20,991 nucleotides of DNA, taken from Saccoglossus kowalevskii. Taxonomy: Eukaryota > Hemichordata > Enteropneusta > Harrimaniidae. The notes below the pieces were generated by a model. The model worked only from the letters and a program-made list of their open reading frames with translations, did not search any database and was not told the DNA's origin. The stretch lies in the NCBI RefSeq assembly GCF_000003605.2, contig NW_003140849.1:16018-37008 (forward strand), in the 5' to 3' direction. This document shows positions 9,088 through 18,930 of this stretch, one piece after another; position 1 is the first letter of the stretch; every line of letters starts with the position of its first letter. Both the position numbers and the translations under genes were made by a program.

Positions 9088-9820
9088 GTAAGCTATATTT
9101 TGTTCACTTATGGGTATTAACCATTTAGTATGGTGTAAGCGTTATAGTTCTAAATATAAATAATAAATACCCGGCATAACTAGGGTTACTCGTCGTTTTT
9201 TGATCGTCTCAATTATCGACCAATTCCTGGGTTTTATGACAGATCTCATAATTTAGGGATTGAAGACAATGTATTATCTCGAGTCTATCTTCAGTATAGC
9301 AAAATAATTTTATGATTTCTGATTTCATAATTAACAATCGATTTATGGTTACTTATTTTACGTATGATTTGACTGAATTCACTGTAAACAAAACAGCGAC
9401 GTAATCCTGTTATTGTCAGGTGGTGCAGACACGTGACAATGTAAGTTGCAAACAGTGGTTTGTGACATCATTCATTGGTAATGTTATAATTATACTATAT
9501 ACAATATTTGTAAACGCCCATGGCTCGTCGGAATATCATTGCATGTATTTCGCACAATTCCATCAATTTCATGTTCAAATAAGTTTTCAAAAAGTGTCCA
9601 AATAGTGTAATTCGCAATTAGGTCGGCTTTTTAAAGTTTTATGTGAACTACCCTCTTAGTTTATTTACAATGATGAGAACATTAATTATTAAAATCCAAT
9701 AGTTTCGAAGGATAATAACATAAGAAATGGTGCACATATGATTTCGCTTAATTCAAATAAAGATACGCCCGCGTTTGTCTGCAAGGTATTATATTACATC
9801 ATAGCATTTTTCTGTTTCAG
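9088..9820 (+). other. Candidate 5'-UTR intron of SMP4
   Basis: Donor AAAG|GTAAGC at 9088-9089 and acceptor TTTTTCTGTTTCAG ending at 9820, both close to consensus, giving a 733-nt intron. The pair is the clearest in the window. It would join a short noncoding exon (about 9030-9087) to the coding exon. A CACGTG E-box lies at 9430-9435. Confidence 0.55.
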
Positions 9821-9829
9821 ATTCTAATT

Positions 9830-10099
9830 ATGGGTTGTCTGTGTGAAATACTCTGTGACCTGATATGGTTTTTATTCTGGTTAATCATTATCATATTTAT
9901 CGCTTACCCATTGGCTCTGCTCTTGGTCGTCCTCTGGATACTGCTGCTTCCATTGGCTGCTTGCAGTGGATGTTGTGAATCGTTAGTAGACGCCATGGAG
10001 ACAGCCATCAAGCTACCGCGATCGTTTGGTGCTAACATCAGAAACAGAAAACGGCTTTTTGGCGCAAGGGCGACAAGCTCTGACTATGAAAGCAAGTAA
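9830..10099 (+). CDS. SMP4: small Cys-rich hydrophobic membrane protein, paralogue 4 (89 aa)
   Basis: Same unrecognised family and the only copy on the plus strand. It lacks the first cysteine pairs of SMP1-3 and begins M-G-C-L-C, with C9-D10. Then come W13 and W17, a very hydrophobic core rich in Ile and Leu with Y26-P27 and P41, and C45 and C48-C49. E-T-A-I-K-L-P is at 57-63 and the basic RKRL at 73-76. The tail ends with Ser and acidic residues. Gly2-Cys3-x-Cys5 resembles dual acylation N-termini, though position 6 is Glu rather than Ser/Thr. The start sits 9 nt after a strong acceptor, has G at +4 and matches the family. It is divergent from SMP3. Confidence 0.92.
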   Translation: MGCLCEILCDLIWFLFWLIIIIFIAYPLALLLVVLWILLLPLAACSGCCESLVDAMETAIKLPRSFGANIRNRKRLFGARATSSDYESK

Positions 10100-10187
10100 C
10101 AATTTCTGTAGGCGTCTCGGGTACCATTGTACGATAGTTTTACCCCGTTTCATTTACCACCATGCTTTATTGTCGAGCGATGTGCAC

Positions 10188-10193
10188 AATAAA
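10188..10193 (+). terminator. Candidate polyadenylation signal of SMP4
   Basis: AATAAA about 90 nt past the SMP4 stop codon, followed by more A-rich sequence. A second AATAAA is at 10331-10336. Confidence 0.55.
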
Positions 10194-10638
10194 TAAGGTC
10201 ACCCGTAAACACGAAAAATAGCCTCACGTTAAAATGATGTGAATGTATCACGTGACTAGAAAGCACAATCCTTGTATATTACATTGGACAAAACATAGTT
10301 TTATATTTATTCAAAAAGAGAAAAGGGTTTAATAAACTGTTCTATGTAACTATCTATACGTGGTATGCAAGGTATAAACTGCGATATGACGTACTTGCTT
10401 CTATGCTATCGATAAAGAGCCATTGCTCGAAACGTCTAGCTATTTTTAATAGTTATTTAGGACTACGATTACCAAATATTATCTTCAATATATCATGTAG
10501 CAATACATCTCCACCCAGAAGAAAATAACTGCAATGCTAGAAACAGGAATTGTCCCGGAATAAGACATACATGTGTTATTTTTAGCTCGTATTAGTTTAA
10601 AAATCTACCCACAATAATCACTCAAGCACGCTAATACA

Positions 10639-10747
10639 TATAAATGCGCGTTCCCGTGCTGTGTTCATCGTATAGACCGACTACCAAATTAAGACTTTTA
10701 TCACTTCCGACCTAGAAAATAACCGACTGCAGTTCATTTAGCTCCAG
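10639..10747 (+). promoter_or_regulatory. Possible TATA promoter and orphan first exon
   Basis: TATAAAT at 10639-10645, then about 100 nt ending in a donor-like CCAG|GTATGA (GT at 10748-10749). This resembles the noncoding first exons of the SMP genes, but no plus-strand coding exon follows. It could be a noncoding RNA start, a relic of a lost copy, or chance. Confidence 0.25.
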
Positions 10748-12124
10748 GTATGATAATTTAATTCACATCCTATCATGTTACCAATATATCCACACAAATG
10801 TTGTATTTATACGAATCGTCTACTTGTGCAGGTGCCACGAGTATTATTAATGTGCACACTATAGAGGCACGTTTTTTCCTTACTAAAAGTCATATGACGC
10901 CCCCAGCGTTCGAAGTGTGACCGGTTTATAATAATAGACAATAAGACAAATGGTAATGATTTGTACATCATTTCGTAATGACAGCGAGAGCAAAAAAATG
11001 TTTTCTTAAAAAGTTACAGAACATTTTTTTTCAACGATATACAACCCTGTTATAACAAGATAATTGTCATTTTCTTTGAAAAGCGACATTCTGTCGTTAT
11101 ATGACAAGATAATTTTATAATTTGCTGAGTGAAATATAAGTTTGTTTCAATGTCATTATTATATCGAATAATTTATTGGTTTGCAATTTTAAATTTAACT
11201 TATATCTTAAAACTACGGGATAGGGTAGTATTTCTGATCTGTAAAGCATGTTGGTACATTCACTAAATAAAAATAGTGTGTTGTTACGTGTTTGAACCCA
11301 TACACAGTTTTGAAATAACTGGTGTCTGCGCATTCGTTTATATTTGCTTGTATATACACTAGTATGAGACTCGATCCAAATTATATTGCCAAATCCTCAG
11401 TTACATTTAGAGATATTAGTTATTTGATTATTATATATAACTTCTATATAGTTCAGTATTACGTGACCACGCTGCATATGATGACGTTTACGGAGAAATA
11501 CCCGGGAAATAAACGTCATCAGCCTATGTATGCTCAAACAGTGTGTGGAAAAAAAACAATATTTCGAAGGTATAGTTCTCACCTTATATGTATACAGGCA
11601 TAGTTTTCACCTTGATTGCTTTTAAGATGTGTTTGTTTATTATTTTTAGATGTGTTTATTTAATGGCATGTGATGGAAACCATTTAATCAGTGTTTATGA
11701 CCGCCACTCATAAACTGCCAACTATTATCGAATTAGTTTGGTTACCCATGAACCATGCAACATTTCGTCAATTGTAAATTAGCCAATCATCGCAGACAAC
11801 AAAATGGCGGTAGATAATTGCCAATTTGGTTGAGCATTGCGAACAAATCCTTGGATAATAAAACAAAGTGTGTACAAGTGAAAACATAGGAACGGAACCA
11901 GCGCCACCACACGTCAGACTGGGGTGAAAAAATACGAACGCTATTTCTGTTACACAGTACACAACATGTGACATTACACCGACCAATGATAAACTCGCTG
12001 AGCGTTAAGTTTTATAAATCTGACTATTGTAGGCATAATATCACGTGACTTCTTCACCGCGTATGGGTCTTCTGTTCAACGTTACTGGTAGTTGTTATGA
12101 AAACCAGCACGCTGGATACGTACA

Positions 12125-12135
12125 TATATAAAAAG
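12125..12135 (+). promoter_or_regulatory. TATA box candidate
   Basis: TATATAAAAAG, identical to the 11-mer at 8179. The flanks share only a loose CCACA-CAATATT-like stretch 20-30 nt downstream. No plus-strand gene follows. Confidence 0.2.
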
Positions 12136-12962
12136 AAAATTCTCATCACTCCACAATATTACTTGTTTATGTAGTTGCATAGATAATACCATCTGCCTCA
12201 AAACGATTTGATCCCACAAAATACATTATGTAACATCACTATGAAAACTGTTCCCTTTTTATTGACATGTGTCTTCAAGGCACGTTTTTTATATATGAAT
12301 AATACACACATAATATCAGGTAAGTAGTCACATGTAAGTATTGCCTTATTATTTGACAGATTTTTGCTAGAGTGTATGTACATTGAATAATAATAAGTTG
12401 TATTACAATGCATCGATACAATACTTTCACCACCCATCCTCTATAGAGTTAGGGAATATGTTAATTGGTAATCGTAGTGCCTGGTAAAGTGGTGCCTGGA
12501 TATACAGTGAAATGGAGTTAGGTGAAGGACTAAAGGATCTACACGACATTTCCCGAAACATCATGTTATCTTACCAATTACCAACTATTATGATTATAAT
12601 TGTACATTCTCTATATAATTGTTGTCGGTTCAGCTATTGTCTTTTGAAGTGCGTACGTTTATTGTTATCGTGAAAACTGGAATCAAGCGAAACATGCTAC
12701 GATTTGAAGGACAGCGTCCTTGTGTCTATGTGAACAAAGAACCCAGGAAACTGAATATTTTGAAACACATCCGCGCGGCATTCAAATAATGTCCCGTTAA
12801 TAATAATTATGTTCATTGGAACCGGACACCCAACTGTTATCAAGATAAACATATTCGTTTTCAAGATAATGTACATTCACCGAATTTCAGTTGATCATTG
12901 ATCACGTGGGTCCCTGCCGTGACGTATAGCCTTAGAGATTTAATGAAGTTCACTTTATACAT

Positions 12963-13229
12963 TTAAGCTTGAGCCGTGTATTCGGCATCGTGGCAACACA
13001 GTCTCTTTTTCGCAAGCATATTCTTGGCGCAGGTCCTAGGTAGTTCCACTGCAAGTTCCAGCAGGTTCACCATGGGTTCACACGGATCAAAACAGACGCC
13101 AAACGGCATCAGTACAATGTAAAACTCAGCGAAGAATAATGCGACAGGCCATGCTATGAAAACCAACACCAGTAACCAGATTATAAACCAAACTAAATCA
13201 CAGATAATTCTCATACATTGATTTGCCAT
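12963..13229 (-). CDS. SMP5: small Cys-rich hydrophobic membrane protein, paralogue 5 (88 aa)
   Basis: Same unrecognised family and the most divergent copy. It keeps C10-D11, W14, W18, P28, P42, C46, C50 and the E-L-A-V-x-L-P segment at 58-64, then KKRL at 74-77. Changes at otherwise constant sites are Trp27 for Tyr before the first proline, Pro49 for Cys in the Cys pair, and Glu62 for Lys in the L-P segment. Glu34 adds a charge inside the hydrophobic core. The N-terminus has only C5 and C10. A C78-C79 pair follows the basic cluster. The start follows a strong acceptor (TTTATGTTCACAG, AG 13243-13244) by 13 nt. The divergence suggests the oldest split or relaxed constraint, but the frame and all spacing are intact. 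Confidence 0.88.
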   Translation of the reverse strand: MANQCMRIICDLVWFIIWLLVLVFIAWPVALFFAEFYIVLMPFGVCFDPCEPMVNLLELAVELPRTCAKNMLAKKRLCCHDAEYTAQA

Positions 13230-13244
13230 CTTCTTGATATACCT

Positions 13245-14624
13245 GTGAACATAAAGACAAGGTCAAAGTCAGGTATGGTCGCAAGGCGGCGCTTCTTTCA
13301 TAGTGAGGAGTCGGTAAACTAGTACACATTTTGTAACATCAACATCTCGTCACATATCAAACATATATTCTCCATTATCTGAGTTTAATCTTTGACTATG
13401 TAAAGCAAGTAAGTAACTTTACTTGCATTTCAAGGCATCCGGCCCACATACAACATATTTACAACAATTAGATAGAATCACTGTGAAATCACAGAAAGGA
13501 AAATCATGATTTATTTTTCTATTTCTTGTGCCTTAAAGATAAAAGTACACTCGCAATGTTTGTTGAGTCACTAAGCTGCAGTTGTTATTGTGCTCGATTT
13601 TGTCGTATTTTACGAATTGAAATTTAGTGAAACAAAACATAATTTATTATTTGCACGACTCGGATGTGATCATGATTCCAAATCAGTAAACACGTGACAT
13701 ATACGATTGCACTGAGAGTATTTCCATTTATGACATTTAGTTTAGTTCTAATTACAGTGTTATGTTTGTTATTTACCATTGCTAGAATTGACACCATTAC
13801 TACCATATGGAATATTGAATAATTGTGGTAATAACGTATATCAGGCTATTTTCATGAACACCATATGGCGGGTTGCCGTGTTAATAACATATAAATATAC
13901 AGTTGGTTTATATTGTCGATTAGTATGCGTACATGTAGAGGGTATGGAAATATAATATATATATATATATATATACATATATATGTAAATAAAATGTGAA
14001 ATAAAATATATTAAATTATAAATAATGTATTCGACTTTACTTAATACATCACGGTGTATCAAAAGTCACGTGGTACAAGATGAAAAATATTGATGTATGT
14101 TATTGTCATTTTTACCTCCGTTGGTCACATGACACATAGTTATTTTTGGAAACATATTGCATTTATGATAATTGTAATTTGCAAAATATACTCGACTGTG
14201 ACCAAAACTGTAGGTTTATATCTATAAACTTACCCTGTCTTTGCTATGTGCGACAATCGTGGATGGATACATGCACCTACGTTTTACCACTCCCTTTATT
14301 AATTTCGTAACACAGAGAGAGTGGCCCAGATTATGAGCCTCGCTTTCACTAATGAAAATAATTTGTAGCCTTTCTAATTAACTCTCTGCAGGTCAATATA
14401 ATATGCGTATTGTTCAGTGGAATAGTATCAATAAAATAAACGGGGCGTCTTCCGTGATATAATATAATCAACAAAGGAAAATATTTATTGTTACAATTAA
14501 AAAAGTCAGATTAAAAAATATGTCGAATGCATAAAGCATTTATACGTACAATACGACAAACCACTAGTTGTGCAACCATATGCGATGTGTGCAAATATGT
14601 CGACTCCATTACGTATCTACTCAC
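13245..14624 (-). other. Candidate 5'-UTR intron region of SMP5
   Basis: The acceptor is at 13243-13244. Two strong minus-strand donors lie upstream: ACAGG|GTAAGT (exon end 14234, intron about 990 nt) and CAAG|GTGAGT (exon end 14625, intron about 1.38 kb). Either or both may be used. The interval holds E-boxes at 13691 and 14067 and an AT microsatellite. No coding sequence is recognised. Confidence 0.4.
13955..13974. repeat. (AT)n microsatellite
   Basis: Ten AT dinucleotides, continuing imperfectly to about 13985 after an AC interruption. Confidence 0.9.
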
Positions 14625-14664
14625 CTTGTACTAGCGGTAACTGGTCTCCTGCAGTATATATGAT

Positions 14665-14859
14665 TCAAATTTCAGGCCACACCTTGTTTTCCGCAATAAC
14701 TGCAGAATGTGTGCGAATGAGTCGATATTTATTATATGTACGTATGATTGTTACATTCATCCGTTCACATCCAGGGTTTAATTCCACATCACTTAGATAC
14801 AAGCAATCTGTTGCACAGCATGGTGTGTGCCTGCAAATCGAAACATTGAATAGCGCCAC
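14665..14859 (-). pseudogene. Possible non-LTR retrotransposon scrap with degenerate 2A-like motif
   Basis: A 64-codon minus-strand frame contains L-Y-L-S-D-V-E-L-N-P-G (DVELNPG encoded at 14770-14790). The 2A signature is D-[VI]-E-x-N-P-G-P, usually after a Leu-rich stretch and Gly; here the final Pro is Cys and the Gly before Asp is missing. Such motifs are known near the N-terminus of open frames in non-LTR retrotransposons of marine invertebrates. No reverse transcriptase or endonuclease segment is seen around it, so this is at best a short 5' scrap. It lies just 5' of the distal SMP5 donor (14625), so it could fall in a first exon. Confidence 0.35.
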
Positions 14860-14862
14860 CTA

Positions 14863-14875
14863 TGACCTACGACCT
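14863..14875 (-). promoter_or_regulatory. DR1 nuclear-receptor-type site
   Basis: Minus strand AGGTCG-T-AGGTCA, two AGGTCA-type half-sites spaced by one base, as bound by RXR/HNF4-class receptors. It lies about 240 nt upstream of the distal SMP5 donor. One half-site has a mismatch; a single site can arise by chance. Confidence 0.25.
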
Positions 14876-14896
14876 CGTTCGCCGCAACTCAGGTAG

Positions 14897-16917
14897 TAGA
14901 AATTACCGATTCAATACCTAAGCTGTGCGTAGGTATCTTGTATAGTAAAACGAAACAATGCTTTAAAACTAATGGAATATATCGACGCATAACCGTCTGC
15001 TAGAGACATTTTATACTTGGCACCAAAACATGTACTTTGCTATGATCGGGATCATTTTTATTGAATCTTGTGTGTGCGTGTTTATATGTTTATCTATTCT
15101 CCCGTACTTACATATGTATATCTAGACATGCGTACAGTTCACAGCTGTTACAAACATAAACCACCGCTGTACGTCAACTTATACTGACATATGTATTGAG
15201 CTGAGATTACTGCCAGAATAAAATAATAACAGTTTGTTCGTTTACCAGCAAAGATAAATGAGAAAATAAACCATACACAAATACTAAAAATGATTCTCCA
15301 TCTATTTATACCAAAAAAATCACATCTTACCAGTACTAGATTTCATTGCATATGGAGTGAAGGAGGATCGAATCAATGCGTTTTTGCTATCAATATCACT
15401 CAAGTAAAATCCAACCATGGCTTTGCGACGCACAATGCAAAAAAAAAAATAAAAAAATAAAACTTAGGTTACACACAAACCTTTTAGCCATCTATCTAAT
15501 ACAGTCAAGTTTAATCAGAATTGTAAGAGCGTTATTATATGCAACATAAACGCATTTTTTGTATAGACACACCACATATGTGAACAAGGGAGAACATTAG
15601 TTCTGAAATGTAAATAAAATTGAGTAATAAGCAAATCTACAAATTAACCAATTAGTGATTGTCTTTGGCATGTAAACAATTCATTTGCCGTTGAACACCA
15701 TCAGCATTCCCGACAGATGAGTTGAAGAATACACTTAAATACGACTACTTGTCTGCAAAACGTACTATAATAATTCAATACTACAGTGGGGAGACGTCTG
15801 AATTTACACAGACACGGAAATGCATACATACTGTTGTATTGATTAAAAATTATACTGTGAGTCGTGTCGCACGGATAGCAGTCACCAACTAATCTGTTTA
15901 TGAATACACCCTTGACGAATTATGATGGGCATATAGGAACAATGCCGTCAGCGCTAAATAGATGATTCATGGATTGTCTGATCAGTTAACATCCGTCACG
16001 TTTTCATGATATCCGGTAACTCTAGTTGCCCATAGCGAATATGCGAGAAGACAATAATATTCCGTTATGTTTTAATGACGTTCAGTAAGGAAATGTCGTA
16101 GCCCCATCTCATAGAAAAGCTTAAATTTCTATATCAGATTACAATCACTCTGAAAAATTAGACATTATTCTTTTCAGAAGTTTTTGAACAAAGTTCAGTA
16201 ATGTACATTATAAACGGCCTTAGACGGACGCATTTAAAAAATCAAAACATAAGCATATAGGACTGTTATGATATTATTATCAATGAAAAGATACCCATAT
16301 CAGTCCGGCTTTAAAACCAAATTGGTAGTCATTAGTTTGCAAATAAAATAATAATTTCATATAATTTTTAAATTCTTGTAGCTATGACTATGGGTCGGTA
16401 ATTGTTGGAGTTCACGTCATCCTCAGTTAGTTTTATTCATGATTCGTGATGGACAATAACGTGTAGACGACATCAGCATATTTCAAATGCAGAAATACCA
16501 TCTGGTCCGACTGATGTGCCCGTGAACAACTTGACGATAGCTCTTTTATTTAAAGAATAATTAAAAATGATATCATATTTAATTTTACATATAGCAAATC
16601 TGACACAACACAGAAATGTTACTGTGCAAAATGTATGATACTATTTAGACCCGTAAAGCCATCCACTGGTGCGGGCAGAGTTGCTACTTTTATTAAAAGA
16701 CCCAGCCGGTTTTTAAAAACGTTTATTATTGTTTGCCTAGCTTTCGTCATTTCCTTATTTCTTTCTTTTACAGATTTGATACTCACGTCGGTGGTCGTCG
16801 CGCCACACAGGCGCGAGATATGGGATTTATATGAACAAAGATGGCGACTTTGACTGTGTCATGAATTTGTTTTCGCGTATCTGTTAACTGACTTAATTAG
16901 TTGATTATTAGCTGAAT
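14897..16917. other. Long gap, no gene seen
   Basis: About 2 kb of AT-rich sequence. It includes an A-rich simple tract at about 15439-15461. A 72-codon open frame at 16635-16853 has a hydrophobic middle but no family resemblance, no splice context and no paralogue here, so I do not call it a gene. Confidence 0.5.
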
Positions 16918-17514
16918 TGCTGTGTTATGTCTGTCATCGTTTAGGCCTATTTGAAGTTTTGGACGGAACTTGGCTCAGTGATTTGGAACTAATTACCAGA
17001 TAACCGTCGCGATTCTGACAGTTGGTATCCATAGTTATTAATGTAGTGAACGATTAATCAAAAGATATGACGTATTCAGTACTTAGTGTGATTGGCTGTA
17101 TGATTGAAGGTTACGCCCTAGAGTCTTTTACTGTTTTGTAATTGGTTAGAGTTTTGAAAATGAATAAAGAGAGTTTGAGTTGGTCTTGGCGAACACTCCA
17201 CGACAGACGCAGTCGAGAGTCCAGTCCAGGGGCGAGCCTTGAGGCAGTCCAGTCTTGGGCGAGTCTTGGTTCAGCCTTGTGAGAGTCTTGGGGACTTTTC
17301 CCCAGGGCGCTGTGTCTCATAGAGTGCTCCAAAAGATCGACTAAGACGAGAGTTGAAACGTATTTCGTTGTGCTTGTCTTATTTGACTGTAAAGCTTAAG
17401 TGACTTTCCCGATCCCGAACCTCAAGGGGACGAGATATAGAGACGAGACGAGATTCCCCCCTGACACGTGTGGAGAACCCCGAGAGAAGAGAATTTTACC
17501 CCGTGATAACTGCA
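16918..17514. mobile_element. Solo LTR, 597 bp, with 5-bp target duplication
   Basis: Begins TGCTGTGTTAT and ends GATAACTGCA, so it has TG...CA ends that are also imperfect inverted repeats of each other. It is flanked by TGAAT on both sides (16913-16917 and 17515-17519). AATAAA at 17163-17168 could be the LTR's polyadenylation signal, which would make it plus-oriented. A GC-richer part (about 17200-17300) carries loose repeats of CAGTCCAG and GAGTCTTGG. No primer-binding site, gag-pol frame or second LTR follows, so it is best read as a solo LTR left by recombination. The 5-bp duplication suits Ty3/gypsy-like or similar elements; the family is not assigned. Confidence 0.75.
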
Positions 17515-17690
17515 TGAATACCTTAAAAAACCAACAGATTTCCAGTCAAGTGTCTTACAAGAAAACAAGCATTTTGCAATGCACTGTGCATTAAATGGTA
17601 AATACCACACGCATGTATAAAATTCTGTTTATTATAAAGTGAGTAATAAAAGTAGTTTTGGTGTGTGACGTAGAACATAACAGCATAGTT

Positions 17691-17925
17691 CGAAAGCCGA
17701 GAGGGGCCTTCCTACTTCACAGTTCCAACTTCCGAGTTCCGACTTCTAACTTCCGAGTTCCAACTTCTAACTTCCGAATTATTATTGTTGCAAACCGCAG
17801 GAGCAACAAAAAAGTACCGTCATCTGTAGTGATGAAACTACATAGTAGTCTATCATTTGTGCGCAGAATTGTTTTGCATACAGGTTATGGGGTGAGATCA
17901 GCGCTAAAATTGTTTTTATTTTATA
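17691..17925 (+). repeat. Left inverted arm with TTCCGAGTTCC-type minisatellite
   Basis: After the CGAAAGCC end comes a pyrimidine-rich run of ~10-bp units alternating AACTTCCGAG and TTCCGACTTCT types (17720-17780), then about 140 bp of unique sequence ending near GGGGTGAGATCAGCGC. It pairs with the right arm over its whole length. Confidence 0.85.
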
Positions 17926-18058
17926 ATGCATTGATATATTCCTAGAAGCCTGCAATGAGAAGCACGGAGTGGCAAATCTGAAGTCTGAAGAGAGAACTCT
18001 CAAGTTCGAATTCAGAAGTGAGAAGTGGAAATGTGAAGTCGGAAGTCTGAAATTGTAA

Positions 18059-18128
18059 GTGAGAATTTGGAAATTGGAAGTAAGAATTTGGAAGTGAGAA
18101 TTTGGAAATTGGAAGTAAGAATTTGGAA
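18059..18128 (+). repeat. 35-bp tandem duplication in a purine-rich block
   Basis: Two exact copies of a 35-bp unit (GTGAGAATTTGG ... AAGAATTTGGAA) at 18059-18093 and 18094-18128. They sit in a larger G/A-rich block (about 17945-18155) made of GGAAGT and GTGAGAA words, which are reverse complements of the words in the left arm. An AT microsatellite follows at about 18179-18194. Confidence 0.9.
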
Positions 18129-18513
18129 GTGAGAAGTGAGAAGTCGGAAATTTAAAATGTGTAAATATAGGAGTCTTGATATATATATATATATACATAA
18201 ATATATAAGTTAAGCATAAAATCTGAGATTTCGGGGAAAACATGAAACATAACATTATATTTGTATCCTTAAAATAAAGAGTAAGTCAATTTCACGATTA
18301 ATAATATACCTATCGAACCTGAAAAAATAATAATTAATGTCATTTAGTGGAACCAACGTTCCTTGCACTTTCTTCATACCTCATGTCCGAAAAAAATAAG
18401 TGAATGTCAGTGTCTGTCAAGTATAGGTGAGACTGATGATTAATATGTTTGGGTAGCAGTTTTCACTTATATTTGACTCACAAGAATAAAGGAATTACCA
18501 GGGAACGTGTCAC

Positions 18514-18665
18514 AAAGTAGAATATAATCAGGGCGTATAATCAGGCGACTTGTCCCCAGATAGATCATAATCAGTGGTCTTGTCTTAACTAAGGTAGATC
18601 ACAATGAAGGGTCCATTGGTAGAATATTATCAGGTCACTTTTTCCAAGGTAGAATATATTCAAAT
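18514..18665 (+). repeat. Degenerate tandem repeat with AGGTAGAATATAATCAGG core
   Basis: Four to five diverged units, spaced about 25-40 bp, each with (A/G)GTAGA(A/T) followed by an AATCAGG-type word and often CTTGTCC or CACTTTTTCC. They lie inside the foldback element. Confidence 0.6.
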
Positions 18666-18715
18666 GCAAAGACAATATAAATATGGTTAGACAATGCCAA
18701 TCATAATGCAAAGAT

Positions 18716-18930
18716 AATATAAAAATAAAACTAATTTTGGCGCTGATCTCACCCCATAACCTGTATGCAAAACAATTCTGTGCACAAATGATAGAAACTA
18801 CTATGAAGTTTCATCACTACAGATGATGGTACTTGTTGCTCCTGCGGTTTGCAACAAGAATAACTCGGAAATTAGAAGTCGGAATTCGGAAGTTGGAACC
18901 GTGAAGTAGGAAGACCCCTCTCGGCTTTCG
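18716..18930 (-). repeat. Right inverted arm of the foldback element
   Basis: Reverse complement of the left arm, including the GAGGGG-CTTCCTACTTCAC end, one fewer ~21-bp unit and scattered substitutions. Its end is followed directly by the TAGTT duplication. Confidence 0.85.

Larger units (their letters stand above)
10340..12962. other. Long gap, no coding gene seen
   Basis: About 2.6 kb between SMP4 and SMP5, which converge here. Open frames are short and lack domains. It contains two possible plus-strand promoters (listed separately) and CACGTG boxes at 12042 and 12903. An ATTAAA on the minus strand at 12939-12944, only about 20 nt past the SMP5 stop, seems too close; the next minus AATAAA is at 12658-12663. 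Confidence 0.5.
17691..18930. mobile_element. Foldback-type DNA element, 1240 bp, with long terminal inverted repeats and 5-bp target duplication
   Basis: Ends CGAAAGCCGAGAGGGG and its reverse, with exact TAGTT duplications at 17686-17690 and 18931-18935. Inverted arms run about 17691-17925 and 18716-18930 and stay alignable throughout, differing by substitutions and one extra ~21-bp unit in the left arm. There is no transposase frame. The middle is made of purine-rich tandem repeats. The open frame across 17782-18255 on the minus strand is only the repeat read as protein. The superfamily is unassigned; a 5-bp duplication with these ends does not match a type I can name with confidence. Confidence 0.85.

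Noticed and set aside
15205-15245. Minus-strand stretch reading I-I-L-F-W-Q with an acceptor-like TTATTCTGGCAG
   Set aside because: Looked like a scrap of an SMP exon, but only a few residues match and no Cys, Pro or K-R-L landmarks follow.
16635-16853. 72-codon plus-strand frame with a hydrophobic segment
   Set aside because: No family resemblance, no acceptor or paralogue, and it ends just before the solo LTR.
17111-17332. 73-codon minus-strand frame with Gln/Asp/Ser-rich sequence
   Set aside because: Lies wholly inside the solo LTR and mirrors its degenerate GC-rich repeats.
17782-18255. 157-codon minus-strand frame rich in Phe, Ser, Asn, Pro and Thr
   Set aside because: It reads through the purine-rich tandem repeats of the foldback element and has no domain.
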